DNA of 29,348 nt from Bacteroidales bacterium UBA5382 (GTDB taxonomy: Bacteria; Bacteroidota; Bacteroidia; Bacteroidales; Dysgonomonadaceae). The stretch spans positions 1-29,348 of the forward strand of contig DHOU01000044.1 of the NCBI GenBank assembly GCA_002409745.1, read 5' to 3'. Below, one piece after another: positions 22,211-29,348 of this stretch (position 1 is the first letter of the stretch; every line of letters begins with the position of its first letter). Both the position numbers and the translations under genes were made by a program. The notes below the pieces were generated by a model that saw nothing but the letters and a program-made list of their open reading frames with translations, searched no databases and was not told the origin of the DNA.

Positions 22211-24673
22211 TCACCTCAATGCCGCCCCGACCTCTTTCTCCAGATTCAATTGTATTTTCTTCATCACGGCATCGATTTGCTTGTCGTTTAATGTCTTCTC
22301 GTTGTCTTGCAATACAAAGTTGACGGCATACGATTTTTTGTCGGCCGGAAGGTTTTTACCTTCATATACGTCGAAAAGCGAAATCTCTTTCAACAGTTTT
22401 TTCTCCGATTTACGAGCGATATTTTCGATTTGTGCGAAAGTCACGTCTTTGTCCACCAGTAAGGCCAAATCGCGGCTTACGGCAGGATAGCGGGGAATCT
22501 CGGTAAATTGAACTTCGTGATTAGCCGTTTCTTTAAGAATCGCGTTCCAGTTTAATTCGGCATAATATACCTCGCTGTCGATATCGAAGTCCTTTCGCAA
22601 CTTGCGCGTCACAATACCGAATTGACCGATGTTTCGGGCATGGGTGGAAATACGTATTCCCGAAGAAAAGATATCGGAATGGAACGGTTCGAAAACAAGG
22701 CGTTGGTGCGACAGTCCCAATCTTTTCAAACTGTTTTCGACGTATGCTTTCAGTTCGTAGGCCGAACCGTCCTCTTCTGCTGCCTCCCAATTTTTACGGG
22801 TTCGTTTTCCGCATATCCATAAACCGAGATGCGTTTCTTCTTCATATTCTGCCAGTGTTAGTTTATCGCCATTTCTTTTGCCGGTATCGAAACGATAACA
22901 ATTCCCGAACTCATACAAGCGCAGGTCATTATTCTTCCGGTTCCGGTTATAAGCGATATTTTCCAACCCTCCGTACAGCAATGTCCGGCGCATGACACTG
23001 AGATCGTTGCTGAGCGGATTGATTAATGCGACGCATTCCTGCAAAGGATATAATGCATTGTTTTCGTAGTAGGCTCTTTTAGTCAGTGAGTTATTCATGA
23101 CTTCGTGGAACCCGTTCGCGGTAAGTTGCTCCGAAATCAATGCCTGTAAAGCGTTTGCCCGGTCGGTAGGCGTTTCGAAGGAAAGATTTCCTTTGAGAGA
23201 TGTTCCTATTTCTATATTATTATATCCGTAGATACGCAAAATGTCTTCCACCACATCCACATCGCGTAAGACGTCCACCCGATAAGTCGGAATGCGAAGA
23301 GTCAGCGCATCGCCGGTCTCTTCTTCAATCTCTATTTCGAGACTGTTCAGAATACTTTTTATCGTTTCTTTCGGTATTTCTTTTCCGATGAGCGAACAGG
23401 TCTTTTGATAGCTGAGAGCCACCTTCGGCTTTTCTATGACGGAGGGATACGCGTCCCTTATGTCGCCTTCAATAGTTCCGCCGGCAAGTTCTTTAATCAG
23501 CAAGGCTGCCCGTTTTAATACGAAGATGGTATTATTGGGGTCGGCGCCGCGTTCGAAACGGAACGACGAGTCGGTGCTCAGTCCGTGCCGGCGGGCGGTT
23601 TTCCGTACCCAGGTCGGATGGAAATAAGCCGATTCCAGAAAAACATCTTTCGTCGCTTCCGTCACTCCCGAGCGCAGGCCTCCGAAAACGCCGGCAATAC
23701 ATAAGCCTTCCGTTTCGTTGCAAATCATCAGGTCCTGATCGCTTAATTCGAGTTGTTGCCCGTCGAGCGTAACGAACGGCGTTTTGTCGGGTAAGGTGCG
23801 TACCGACACTTTACCGGACGGGATGTAAGCCGCATCGAAAGCATGCATGGGATGTCCCGTTTCATGGAGGACAAAGTTTGTAATATCCACCACATTGTTG
23901 ATAGGGCGCAAACCGATAACGGTCAACTTATCTTTCAGCCAATCGGGACTTTCTTTCACTTCCACGCCGCGAATGGTCAGGGCGGAGTAGCGGGGACAGG
24001 CTTCCGTATTCTCAACGGTTACGTCGATACCTCCTTCTTTCCGGTCGATCTGAAAAGCCTCGACAGAGGGCGGAGTAAGCGTATAGGGTTTTCCCGCTTG
24101 TCTGAGCCAGGCCGCCAGGTCGCGCGCCACGCCGTAATGCGATGCGGCATCGACACGGTTGGGCGTAATATCTACTTCCAGTACAAAATCGCTTTTAACG
24201 TTATAATATTCTTTGGCCGGCATTCCGACGGGTGCGTCCCCGGGAAGAACGATGATGCCGTCGTGGGAGTTGCCGATACCGATTTCATCTTCAGCGCAAA
24301 TCATGCCGAACGATTCTTCGCCACGTATTTTGGAACGTTTAATAGTGAACGATTCATCGCCGGAATACAAAACCGTACCAATGGTTGCCACTACGACTTT
24401 TTGTCCGGCGGCTACGTTAGGCGCTCCGCAGACGATGCGTAGCGGTTCGTCACCGCCCACCTCGACGGTGGTCAAATGCAAATGGTCGGAGTTGGGGTGT
24501 GGCGTGCAGGTCAGCACCTCGCCGATAACCAACCCTTCCAGGCCTCCTTTAATGATTTGTATTTCCTCTACGCTTCCTGTTTCCAAGCCGATGGAAGTAA
24601 GCGCATCGGCTGTTTCTTGCGGGGACAGGCTAAACTGTAGATAATCTTTCAGCCAATTGTATGAAATGTTCAT
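22211..24673 (-). CDS. pheT: Phenylalanyl-tRNA synthetase beta subunit
   Basis: Beta subunit of the alpha2beta2 class II synthetase that charges tRNA-Phe; it holds the editing and tRNA-binding sites. At 820 aa it has the normal length. Domains in order: N-terminal MNISYNWLKDYL, EMAP/tRNA-binding OB fold at about 40-150 (HPNSDHLHL at 59-67, IVCGAPNV at 80-87, SKIRGEESFGMICAEDE), B3/B4 editing region at about 210-390 (INNVVDITNFVLHETGHPMHAFD, FERGADP), B5 at about 405-480 (VDVLRDVDVVEDILRIYGYNNI), a core synthetase-like fold and the C-terminal anticodon-binding FDX-ACB domain (FTEIPRYPAVSRDLALLVD, then LNDKQIDAVMKKI). The pheS gene is not adjacent here. It is read away from mazEF, and yebC follows downstream. 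Confidence 0.97.
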   Translation of the reverse strand: MNISYNWLKDYLQFSLSPQETADALTSIGLETGSVEEIQIIKGGLEGLVIGEVLTCTPHPNSDHLHLTTVEVGGDEPLRIVCGAPNVAAGQKVVVATIGTVLYSGDESFTIKRSKIRGEESFGMICAEDEIGIGNSHDGIIVLPGDAPVGMPAKEYYNVKSDFVLEVDITPNRVDAASHYGVARDLAAWLRQAGKPYTLTPPSVEAFQIDRKEGGIDVTVENTEACPRYSALTIRGVEVKESPDWLKDKLTVIGLRPINNVVDITNFVLHETGHPMHAFDAAYIPSGKVSVRTLPDKTPFVTLDGQQLELSDQDLMICNETEGLCIAGVFGGLRSGVTEATKDVFLESAYFHPTWVRKTARRHGLSTDSSFRFERGADPNNTIFVLKRAALLIKELAGGTIEGDIRDAYPSVIEKPKVALSYQKTCSLIGKEIPKETIKSILNSLEIEIEEETGDALTLRIPTYRVDVLRDVDVVEDILRIYGYNNIEIGTSLKGNLSFETPTDRANALQALISEQLTANGFHEVMNNSLTKRAYYENNALYPLQECVALINPLSNDLSVMRRTLLYGGLENIAYNRNRKNNDLRLYEFGNCYRFDTGKRNGDKLTLAEYEEETHLGLWICGKRTRKNWEAAEEDGSAYELKAYVENSLKRLGLSHQRLVFEPFHSDIFSSGIRISTHARNIGQFGIVTRKLRKDFDIDSEVYYAELNWNAILKETANHEVQFTEIPRYPAVSRDLALLVDKDVTFAQIENIARKSEKKLLKEISLFDVYEGKNLPADKKSYAVNFVLQDNEKTLNDKQIDAVMKKIQLNLEKEVGAALR

Positions 24674-24723
24674 TCTATGAAATATTTAATCGCTTCGGAA
24701 AGGTTGTTTCCCGAAAAATTGTT

Positions 24724-24731
24724 CAAAAGTA
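24724..24731 (-). promoter_or_regulatory. -7 promoter element for pheT-yebC
   Basis: On the minus strand TACTTTTG is an exact TAnnTTTG match, placed about 50 bp upstream of the pheT start. The -33 region is a T-run rather than a clear TTTG. It is divergent from the mazEF promoter in the same 162-bp gap. Confidence 0.55.
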
Positions 24732-24781
24732 CAAAAAAATGAGGGTATAAAAAATTACTGAGGCACAAAAGTGTTGAACCT

Positions 24782-24817
24782 TTTGCATATCTCACCTAAA
24801 AGTTATTACTTTGTGAG
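24782..24817 (+). promoter_or_regulatory. mazEF promoter with overlapping inverted repeat
   Basis: A -33 TTTG (24782-24785), a 20-bp spacer and TTACTTTG (24806-24813, one mismatch to TAnnTTTG) lie just before mazE. An imperfect inverted repeat, CTCAC..AAAGT (24791-24803) with ACTTTGTGAG (24808-24817), covers the spacer and -7 element. This is where an AbrB-type antitoxin would bind to repress its own operon. Confidence 0.55.
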
Positions 24818-24835
24818 AACAATAAAATAAAGGAT

Positions 24836-25081
24836 ATGGATATTTCCGTGATAAAAATAGGTAATTCAAAAGGAATTCGGCTTCCTAAAATGGTTTTGGA
24901 TAAGTATGCTATTGGAGATAAGCTTGAGTTAATCCTTGAGGATAGTCATATCGTATTGAAACCGAAAAATAAGCCCCGTCGAGATTGGGAGAAATCATTT
25001 AAAGCGATGCATGAAAACGGAGATGACGACTTGCTCATAGAGGATTTTTTTGATGATGAAACTTTTGAAGAATGGAAATAA
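24836..25081 (+). CDS. mazE: MazE-type antitoxin (AbrB/SpoVT fold)
   Basis: 81-aa antitoxin that neutralises MazF and represses its own promoter. The N-terminal swapped-hairpin AbrB DNA-binding domain covers about 3-44 (VIKIGNSKGIRLPKMVLDKY, then GDKLELILEDSHIVLKP). The C-terminal tail is disordered, acidic and aromatic (DDDLLIEDFFDDETFEEW), as expected of the segment that threads over the toxin's active site. The last 10 bp overlap mazF, implying coupled translation with antitoxin first. An AAAGGA purine stretch lies only 2-3 nt before the ATG, so the ribosome-binding spacing is unusual. The family is clear from both the fold pattern and the adjacent toxin. Confidence 0.92.
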   Translation: MDISVIKIGNSKGIRLPKMVLDKYAIGDKLELILEDSHIVLKPKNKPRRDWEKSFKAMHENGDDDLLIEDFFDDETFEEWK

Positions 25082-25395
25082 ATCAATATGATATTGTGCT
25101 TGTCAACTTAGATCCGACAATTGGAAGTGAAATGAAAAAGACCCGCCCGTGTGTGGTCGTTTCGCCGAATGAAATGAATAAACACTTGCGCACGATTGTT
25201 ATTGCCCCGATAACGAGTTCTTCAAAATCTTATCCGACCAGAGTAATGATAAAGCATATTGATACAAAAGGATGGGTCGCATTGGATCAGATACGAACTA
25301 TAGACAAGGAGAGGATAATCAAAATTTTCACGGCTTTGAAAAACTCCGAAATCGGAAAACTAAAAGCGGTACTGAGGGAAACGTATGTCGATTAA
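25072..25395 (+). CDS. mazF: MazF/PemK-family endoribonuclease toxin
   Basis: 107-aa ribonuclease toxin that cuts specific short RNA motifs when MazE is lost, halting translation. The family core is intact: YDIVLVNLDPTIGSEMKKTRP (6-26) with the catalytic-type Arg25, CVVVSPNEMNK, IVIAPITSSSKSYPTRV (42-58) with the catalytic-type Thr48, and the WVALDQIRTIDKERI segment (68-82). No frameshift or stop is present, so it should be active. It overlaps mazE by 10 bp. The pair lies between the divergent pheT gene and an unrelated membrane protein gene, as often seen for mobile toxin-antitoxin modules, but no transposase or attachment site is visible nearby. The RNA sequence it cuts cannot be predicted. 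Confidence 0.93.
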   Translation: MEINQYDIVLVNLDPTIGSEMKKTRPCVVVSPNEMNKHLRTIVIAPITSSSKSYPTRVMIKHIDTKGWVALDQIRTIDKERIIKIFTALKNSEIGKLKAVLRETYVD

Positions 25396-25730
25396 GAAAC
25401 GAATGATTCCAAACGATCATCCGTTGCAATCCCTTTCCAGCAAAACGGCTGCTTGTCGTTTGGGATGGAATGGCATAACTTTCTGGATTCCAATAGCCGA
25501 TCACGTAGAGGGCAAGATTGTCCCATTGCCGTTGTCCGTAAAGGACGTTGTAGAAATGGCGTTGTTTTGAAAGCGGGAATACGTTATAAAAGCAGGTTGT
25601 ATTTTGACGGAAAGACGTATCTTTGGCGATTAGAAAATCCAATAGTAAACTTTTTGAGTTCCTGCCCGATGCAGAAGGGAAAAAAGAATCTGAAATATTG
25701 GAAACAACAGAAAAAAATTTTAACAGCAAA
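25396..25730. other. 335-bp stretch without a confident gene, ending in a promoter
   Basis: Between mazF and the DUF3810 gene no recognisable coding region is seen. A 61-codon plus-strand frame (25385-25570) starts 11 bp inside the mazF 3' end. A longer minus-strand frame (25328-25810) crosses the whole stretch with protein-like text (FYNVLYGQRQWDNLALYVIG). Neither matches a family I know. Bases 25618-25625 (TATCTTTG) form a -7 element for the next gene. The composition resembles former coding DNA, so a decayed gene is possible. Confidence 0.5.
25596..25625 (+). promoter_or_regulatory. Promoter for the DUF3810 gene
   Basis: TATCTTTG at 25618-25625 is an exact TAnnTTTG match. A partial -33 element, GTTG (25596-25599), lies 18 bp upstream. 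Transcription from about 25632 supports the downstream ATG at 25731 over the TTG frame start at 25623, which would be upstream of the transcript start. Confidence 0.55.
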
Positions 25731-26771
25731 ATGCAAAAGCGAAAATTAATTCTTTTGTTGAGCATCGTGGGCGTATTGGTTGCAACGATCTTTATTTTCA
25801 GTTGCAGCACGGCGCTTTCCGAAAGATATATGCAGACGGTTTATCCGGTTGTCGCCTCCATGCTGTCGTTTGTTTCAGGCCTTTTACCTTTTTCTTTGTA
25901 TGACGTGTTTTTAATCGTGGCATCGCTGCTGCTGATAAAGCTGATCGTTTTTGCCGTCATCCGTAAAATCACATTTTCAGCCTTTCTTTTTTCTTTTATC
26001 CGTTTTGTAGCCATTATTGTCGCGTGGTTTTATCTTTCCTGGGGAATCGCTTATTTCCGGAAAGATTTCTACAACCGGTGCCATGTGCAGGAGATAAAGT
26101 TCGAAGAGGAAAGTCTTAAAACCTTTGCCGTCCGGTTCATTGATGATGCCAACCGCCAGTATGTGGATTGCAGCAATATGGATAAGGAGGATATCCGCCG
26201 TGAGATTGAACAGTCGTACCGGTTGTTGCATCCGGCGCTAAAAACGCCTTATCCAAACGGCAAAAGAAGAGTGAAGCCGATGATGTTCGAGCCGGTATAT
26301 TCGAAAACAGGCGTTTCGGGATATTTTGGCCCGTTTTTCAATGAAATTCATGTGAATAACTATAGCCTGAATTTTACGTATCCGTTTACGTTGGCACATG
26401 AAATGGCGCATCAGTTTGGCATCGCACCCGAATCGGAAGCAAACTTATATGCTTTTATCGTTTGTGCCGGCAGCAATAACGATAAAATCCGGTACAGCGC
26501 TTACGCATCGGCGCTTCGGTATGTGTTGGGCGATGTGCGCAGGTTCCTTCCCGATGACTATCAATCGATGGTTTCGTCCATCCGCCCTGAAATTATGGCC
26601 GATATGGAGCGGAATAGGGAGCATTGGCTTGCGGTGCGGGACGAGTCGCTGTCCGGTGCTCAAGATAAAATGTATGACGCATATCTGAAAACCAATAAGA
26701 TCCGTTCGGGGCAAGGCAACTATTCCGAAGTGGTAGGCCTATTAATTTCCAGTTACGGTATCATTCAGTAA
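25731..26771 (+). CDS. DUF3810 membrane protein with HExxH metalloprotease motif
   Basis: 346-aa inner-membrane protein of the DUF3810 family, seen in Bacteroidetes and Firmicutes; function unproven. The frame is open from a TTG at 25623, but ATG 25731-25733 (MQKRKLILLL) places a proper membrane segment at the N terminus and lies after the predicted transcription start. Three transmembrane segments are visible: about 5-25, 45-78 (a longer or paired segment) and 83-108. The soluble part follows, with GVSGYFGPFFNEIHVN (194-209) and the zinc-binding motif HEMAH at 223-227. Glu236 in PESEANLYAF is a good third ligand, so this has the gluzincin HExxH...E layout with all residues present. A membrane-bound zinc peptidase is the best guess; the substrate is unknown. 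It stands alone between two promoters. Confidence 0.87.
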   Translation: MQKRKLILLLSIVGVLVATIFIFSCSTALSERYMQTVYPVVASMLSFVSGLLPFSLYDVFLIVASLLLIKLIVFAVIRKITFSAFLFSFIRFVAIIVAWFYLSWGIAYFRKDFYNRCHVQEIKFEEESLKTFAVRFIDDANRQYVDCSNMDKEDIRREIEQSYRLLHPALKTPYPNGKRRVKPMMFEPVYSKTGVSGYFGPFFNEIHVNNYSLNFTYPFTLAHEMAHQFGIAPESEANLYAFIVCAGSNNDKIRYSAYASALRYVLGDVRRFLPDDYQSMVSSIRPEIMADMERNREHWLAVRDESLSGAQDKMYDAYLKTNKIRSGQGNYSEVVGLLISSYGIIQ

Positions 26772-26794
26772 TAGCGATTTACTTGTTTCGTAAT

Positions 26795-26825
26795 TTTGAA
26801 TCGTCGCATATTTCCAGTATTTTTG
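26795..26825 (+). promoter_or_regulatory. Canonical Bacteroidetes promoter of the helicase gene
   Basis: A -33 TTTG (26795-26798), a 19-bp spacer and a -7 TATTTTTG (26818-26825) match the consensus in sequence and spacing. The predicted transcript start near 26832 leaves a leader of about 43 nt before the start codon at 26875. Confidence 0.75.
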
Positions 26826-26874
26826 TTTTTCTTCTTCCGATATCCATAGAAGAGGTCGGCAAAATTTTGTATCA

Positions 26875-29307
26875 ATGGACAATAATCAAATAGCGTTCGA
26901 TTTTGCGCTTCATACCAATCGTAATTTATTTATCACGGGAAAAGCCGGGACAGGGAAAACAACGTTCCTGCACCGGCTGAAAGAGGCTTCCGGCAAACAA
27001 ATGGCGGTGGTCGCTCCCACAGGCGTCGCGGCGATCAATGCCGGGGGAACGACTATTCATTCTTTCTTCCAACTGCCTTTGTCGCCATTCTTTCCTACCC
27101 CGGAAGGAAAAAAAGACCTCATCGCCAAAGCGCGCATGCGTTCGCAACGGCGGCGGATTCTGCAAGAGTTGGAGTTGTTGGTGATTGATGAGATCAGTAT
27201 GGTGCGCGCCGACCTGCTCGACGCCATCGACCATACCCTGCGCTATTACCGTTATCGCCCGAACGAACCTTTCGGGGGCGTACAGGTGATTTTTATCGGC
27301 GACATGTTCCAGCTCTCACCCGTAGTGAAAGACGACGAATGGGAACTATTGTCGCAATTCTATCCAAGCCCTTATTTTTTTCATAGTTTGGTTATCGCCC
27401 AACGGCCACCGGTATATATCGAGTTTGAGAAGATTTACCGTCAAACGAACGCAGATTTTATCCGTATCCTGAATGAGGTGCGCAACGATAGCTTGTGCGC
27501 CGAAAGCCTTCAGGCGCTGGAGCGTCGCTATGATCCGTCGTTTGTGCCGCCGGAAGAGGACAATTATATTACCCTGACGACGCATAATTATAAAGCCGAT
27601 CTTATTAATTCGGAAGAACTGGCAAAAATCAAAGGGAAGACGTATATTTTCGACGCCGAAATAGAGGGCGCGTATCCCGAAAAGAGTTTTCCGACGGAGC
27701 AACGGCTCGAATTGAAAATCGGAGCGAAAGTGATGTTTCTGAAAAACGATACCGAAATGCCCCGGCGCTTTTTCAACGGGAAGATCGGGGTCGTGGATAC
27801 GATTGACGACGACCGTATTACGGTGCGTTGCGGGGAAGACGAACTTATTGACGTCGAGCCTGCCGTGTGGGAAGATATACGCTATACGGCCGACCCGTCG
27901 ACAAAGCAAATCGAAGAGAAGGTGGCCGGGCGTTTCAAACAGTATCCGTTGCGGTTGGCATGGGCGATTACGATACACAAAAGCCAGGGCCTGACCTTCG
28001 ATAAAGCGGTTATCGATGCCGGACAGGCGTTCGCCCCCGGACAGGTTTATGTGGCCTTAAGCCGATGCCGTTCGTTGGAGGGCGTTGTATTACTGAGTAA
28101 AATCCATCCGGAGAGTATTCATACGAATCGCCGGATTGTCGAATACGGAAATCTGAAGCAATCGGGCGGCTTATTGGAAAAACAGCTCGACGAATCACGG
28201 AAAAACTACCGCCTCGACCTGCTGCTTTCCGTCTTTGATTTTTCATTTGTCCTTTCGTTAAGCGACCGGTTGGTGACGAAGATCCGCGAGGCGCAGAAGT
28301 CGTTTAACGAAGAAACGGGTACTTATGTCGAAAGCCTGCGGAAAGAGTTGGGGGAGATACAGGCGGTGGCGGTAAAGTTCCAGACGCAATTGCGTTTTAT
28401 CTTCCGGCAAGAACCTGTCGACGAAGCGTATTTGCTTGCCCGGCTGGAGGCATCCGAGGCATTCTTTTCGCCGAAACTGCGGCATTTGGAGGACGCGTTG
28501 CGCCACTCGCCCGCCGTGACCGACAGTCGAGCACATGCCGAAGAATATAATGAAGCGGTTCAAGATATTTTTTCGGAGCTGATGTTGAAGAAGCATTTGC
28601 TCGCCCGTTTGAAGGAGGATGCGAGTATCGATGCGTATTTTGATGCGAAAAACCGGTTCAAGCTTCCCGATTTCAAGGTGAATGCATATGCTGCCGCGAA
28701 GACGACAAAATCCGATTTGTCGTTCCCCGAACTGTATTATCTGTTGGCGGAAGAGCGGAACAAGATTTGCGAGCCGCTCGATTTGCCCATTTACATGGTG
28801 GCCGCGAGCAAGACCCTGTACGAGATGGCGGAATATTTGCCGCAAAATGAAGACGAGTTGCTTCAAATCAGTGGCTTCGGGCCGGCCAAAGTGGAGAAGT
28901 ACGGCTCTGCGTTTTTGTCTGTTATCGGGCAATATTGCGAAAAGCATCATCTTGAATCGCGTATGGCGAAGAAAGAGTCTTCGTCGAAGAAGAAAAAAAC
29001 GGAAAAGACGAAAAAGCCTAAAGGGGGGAGCGGGCGTATTACGTTGGAAATGTATCTGTCGGGGCGTACGATACAGGAAATCGCCACCGAGCGCAAGTTA
29101 GCGGTTTCGACCGTCGGGACGCATCTTGCCAAGTTTGTGGAGACGGGAGAGTTACGTGCTTCCGATCTGGTGCCGGAGGAGCGGCTGGAACTCGCGGAAA
29201 AAAGATTGGCGTCGCTCCGTCCGGGCGACTCGCTATATCATGCGTTGAAAGATGACTTTTCCACGATCGAAATCATGATGATCGTCGCTTCCAGAAAAAC
29301 AAATTAG
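26875..29307 (+). CDS. PIF1-type DNA helicase with HRDC and C-terminal HTH domains
   Basis: 810-aa superfamily 1B (5'-3') helicase of PIF1/RecD2 type, expected to act on replication intermediates, R-loops or quadruplexes. Core motifs: Walker A GKAGTGKTT (22-30), motif Ia VVAPTGVAAINAGGTTIHSFF (45-65), Walker B LLVIDEISM (101-109), motif III GDMFQLSPV (142-150), and motifs V/VI near 360-405 (AITIHKSQGLTFDKAV, QVYVALSRCRSLEGV). A charged linker follows. At about 615-690 there is an HRDC domain as in RecQ (ELYYLLAEERNKICEPLDLPI, LLQISGFGPAKVEKYG). A lysine/serine linker (about 697-718) precedes a helix-turn-helix at about 720-765 (TIQEIATERKLAVSTVGTHL), of the kind also found at RecQ C termini. 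The fusion thus puts RecQ-type accessory domains on a PIF1 motor. An 8-bp repeat begins at the stop codon. Confidence 0.93.
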   Translation: MDNNQIAFDFALHTNRNLFITGKAGTGKTTFLHRLKEASGKQMAVVAPTGVAAINAGGTTIHSFFQLPLSPFFPTPEGKKDLIAKARMRSQRRRILQELELLVIDEISMVRADLLDAIDHTLRYYRYRPNEPFGGVQVIFIGDMFQLSPVVKDDEWELLSQFYPSPYFFHSLVIAQRPPVYIEFEKIYRQTNADFIRILNEVRNDSLCAESLQALERRYDPSFVPPEEDNYITLTTHNYKADLINSEELAKIKGKTYIFDAEIEGAYPEKSFPTEQRLELKIGAKVMFLKNDTEMPRRFFNGKIGVVDTIDDDRITVRCGEDELIDVEPAVWEDIRYTADPSTKQIEEKVAGRFKQYPLRLAWAITIHKSQGLTFDKAVIDAGQAFAPGQVYVALSRCRSLEGVVLLSKIHPESIHTNRRIVEYGNLKQSGGLLEKQLDESRKNYRLDLLLSVFDFSFVLSLSDRLVTKIREAQKSFNEETGTYVESLRKELGEIQAVAVKFQTQLRFIFRQEPVDEAYLLARLEASEAFFSPKLRHLEDALRHSPAVTDSRAHAEEYNEAVQDIFSELMLKKHLLARLKEDASIDAYFDAKNRFKLPDFKVNAYAAAKTTKSDLSFPELYYLLAEERNKICEPLDLPIYMVAASKTLYEMAEYLPQNEDELLQISGFGPAKVEKYGSAFLSVIGQYCEKHHLESRMAKKESSSKKKKTEKTKKPKGGSGRITLEMYLSGRTIQEIATERKLAVSTVGTHLAKFVETGELRASDLVPEERLELAEKRLASLRPGDSLYHALKDDFSTIEIMMIVASRKTN

Positions 29308-29348
29308 CAAATTAGCAAATTAGCAAATTAGCAGATTAGCAAATTAGC
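29301..29348. repeat. 8-bp tandem repeat starting at the helicase stop codon; runs off the window
   Basis: Six tandem units of AAATTAGC (fifth unit AGATTAGC) begin at 29301, so the helicase's TAG stop (29305-29307) lies inside the first unit. The array continues to the last base of the window, so its full length is unknown. An 8-bp period places TAG in every reading frame. Confidence 0.9.

Noticed and set aside
23843..24442. 199-codon plus-strand frame inside pheT
   Set aside because: It is antisense to conserved pheT domains and has no family resemblance.
24836..25395. mazEF as part of a larger mobile element
   Set aside because: No transposase, integrase, tRNA attachment site or flanking direct repeat was found around it.
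25623..25730. N-terminal extension of the DUF3810 protein from a TTG codon
   Set aside because: The TTG overlaps the -7 promoter element, and the extension is charged with no membrane segment; ATG 25731 fits better.
27346..27978. 210-codon antisense frame within the helicase gene, and a similar one at 28258-28950
   Set aside because: Both lie over conserved helicase motifs on the other strand and have shadow-like composition.
29301..29348. Possible CRISPR-like array at the right edge
   Set aside because: Units are 8 bp and directly adjacent, without spacers or cas genes; this is a simple tandem repeat.

Overview
The window looks like chromosomal DNA of a gut- or mouth-type Bacteroidales (Parabacteroides/Tannerella-like). 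The evidence is a SusC/SusD pair, several DUF families typical of Bacteroidetes (DUF1573, DUF3810), lipoprotein signals with acidic residues after the Cys, and repeated matches to the Bacteroidetes promoter (-7 TAnnTTTG, sometimes with a -33 TTTG about 19-20 bp upstream). The genus is inferred; no rRNA is present.

Region 1 (1-8184, minus strand) reads as one sialic-acid utilisation operon. In transcription order it holds a FadR-type GntR regulator, a kelch sialic-acid mutarotase (NanM type, circularly permuted), N-acetylneuraminate lyase (nanA), a SusC-like TonB-dependent transporter, a SusD-like surface lipoprotein and a GH33 sialidase cut by the window edge. The likely flow is: sialidase frees sialic acid at the cell surface, SusD/SusC import it, the mutarotase equilibrates its anomers, and the lyase cleaves it to ManNAc and pyruvate. 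A 15-bp palindrome that fits the FadR-subfamily operator (TNGTNNNACNA) lies 39 bp upstream of the regulator and probably controls the unit.

Region 2 (8131-11661) begins with a palindrome-rich divergent intergenic region. It is followed by a 992-aa protein that joins two receiver-like domains to a PPDK/PEP-synthase-type ATP-grasp domain, without the expected phosphohistidine or PEP domains. A G-rich minisatellite with quadruplex potential follows its stop codon.

Region 3 (11662-19671) holds a two-repeat Ig-like lipoprotein with a clear terminator, a 1980-aa alpha-2-macroglobulin-like protein that lacks the thioester motif, and a GT4 glycosyltransferase with a strong promoter.

Region 4 (19672-24835) holds a DUF1573-meaB operon, a tRNA-Glu(CUC), and the convergent pheT-yebC pair. 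Region 5 (24836-29348) holds a mazEF toxin-antitoxin pair, a roughly 335-bp stretch without a confident gene, a DUF3810 membrane metalloprotease-like protein, and a PIF1-type helicase fused to HRDC and HTH domains.

A recurring oddity is that four genes (the receiver/ATP-grasp gene, yebC, pheT and the helicase) are each followed at or just after the stop codon by a short tandem repeat, with a different unit at each locus (24, 11, 7 and 8 bp). No CRISPR array, insertion sequence, integrase or phage gene is visible.
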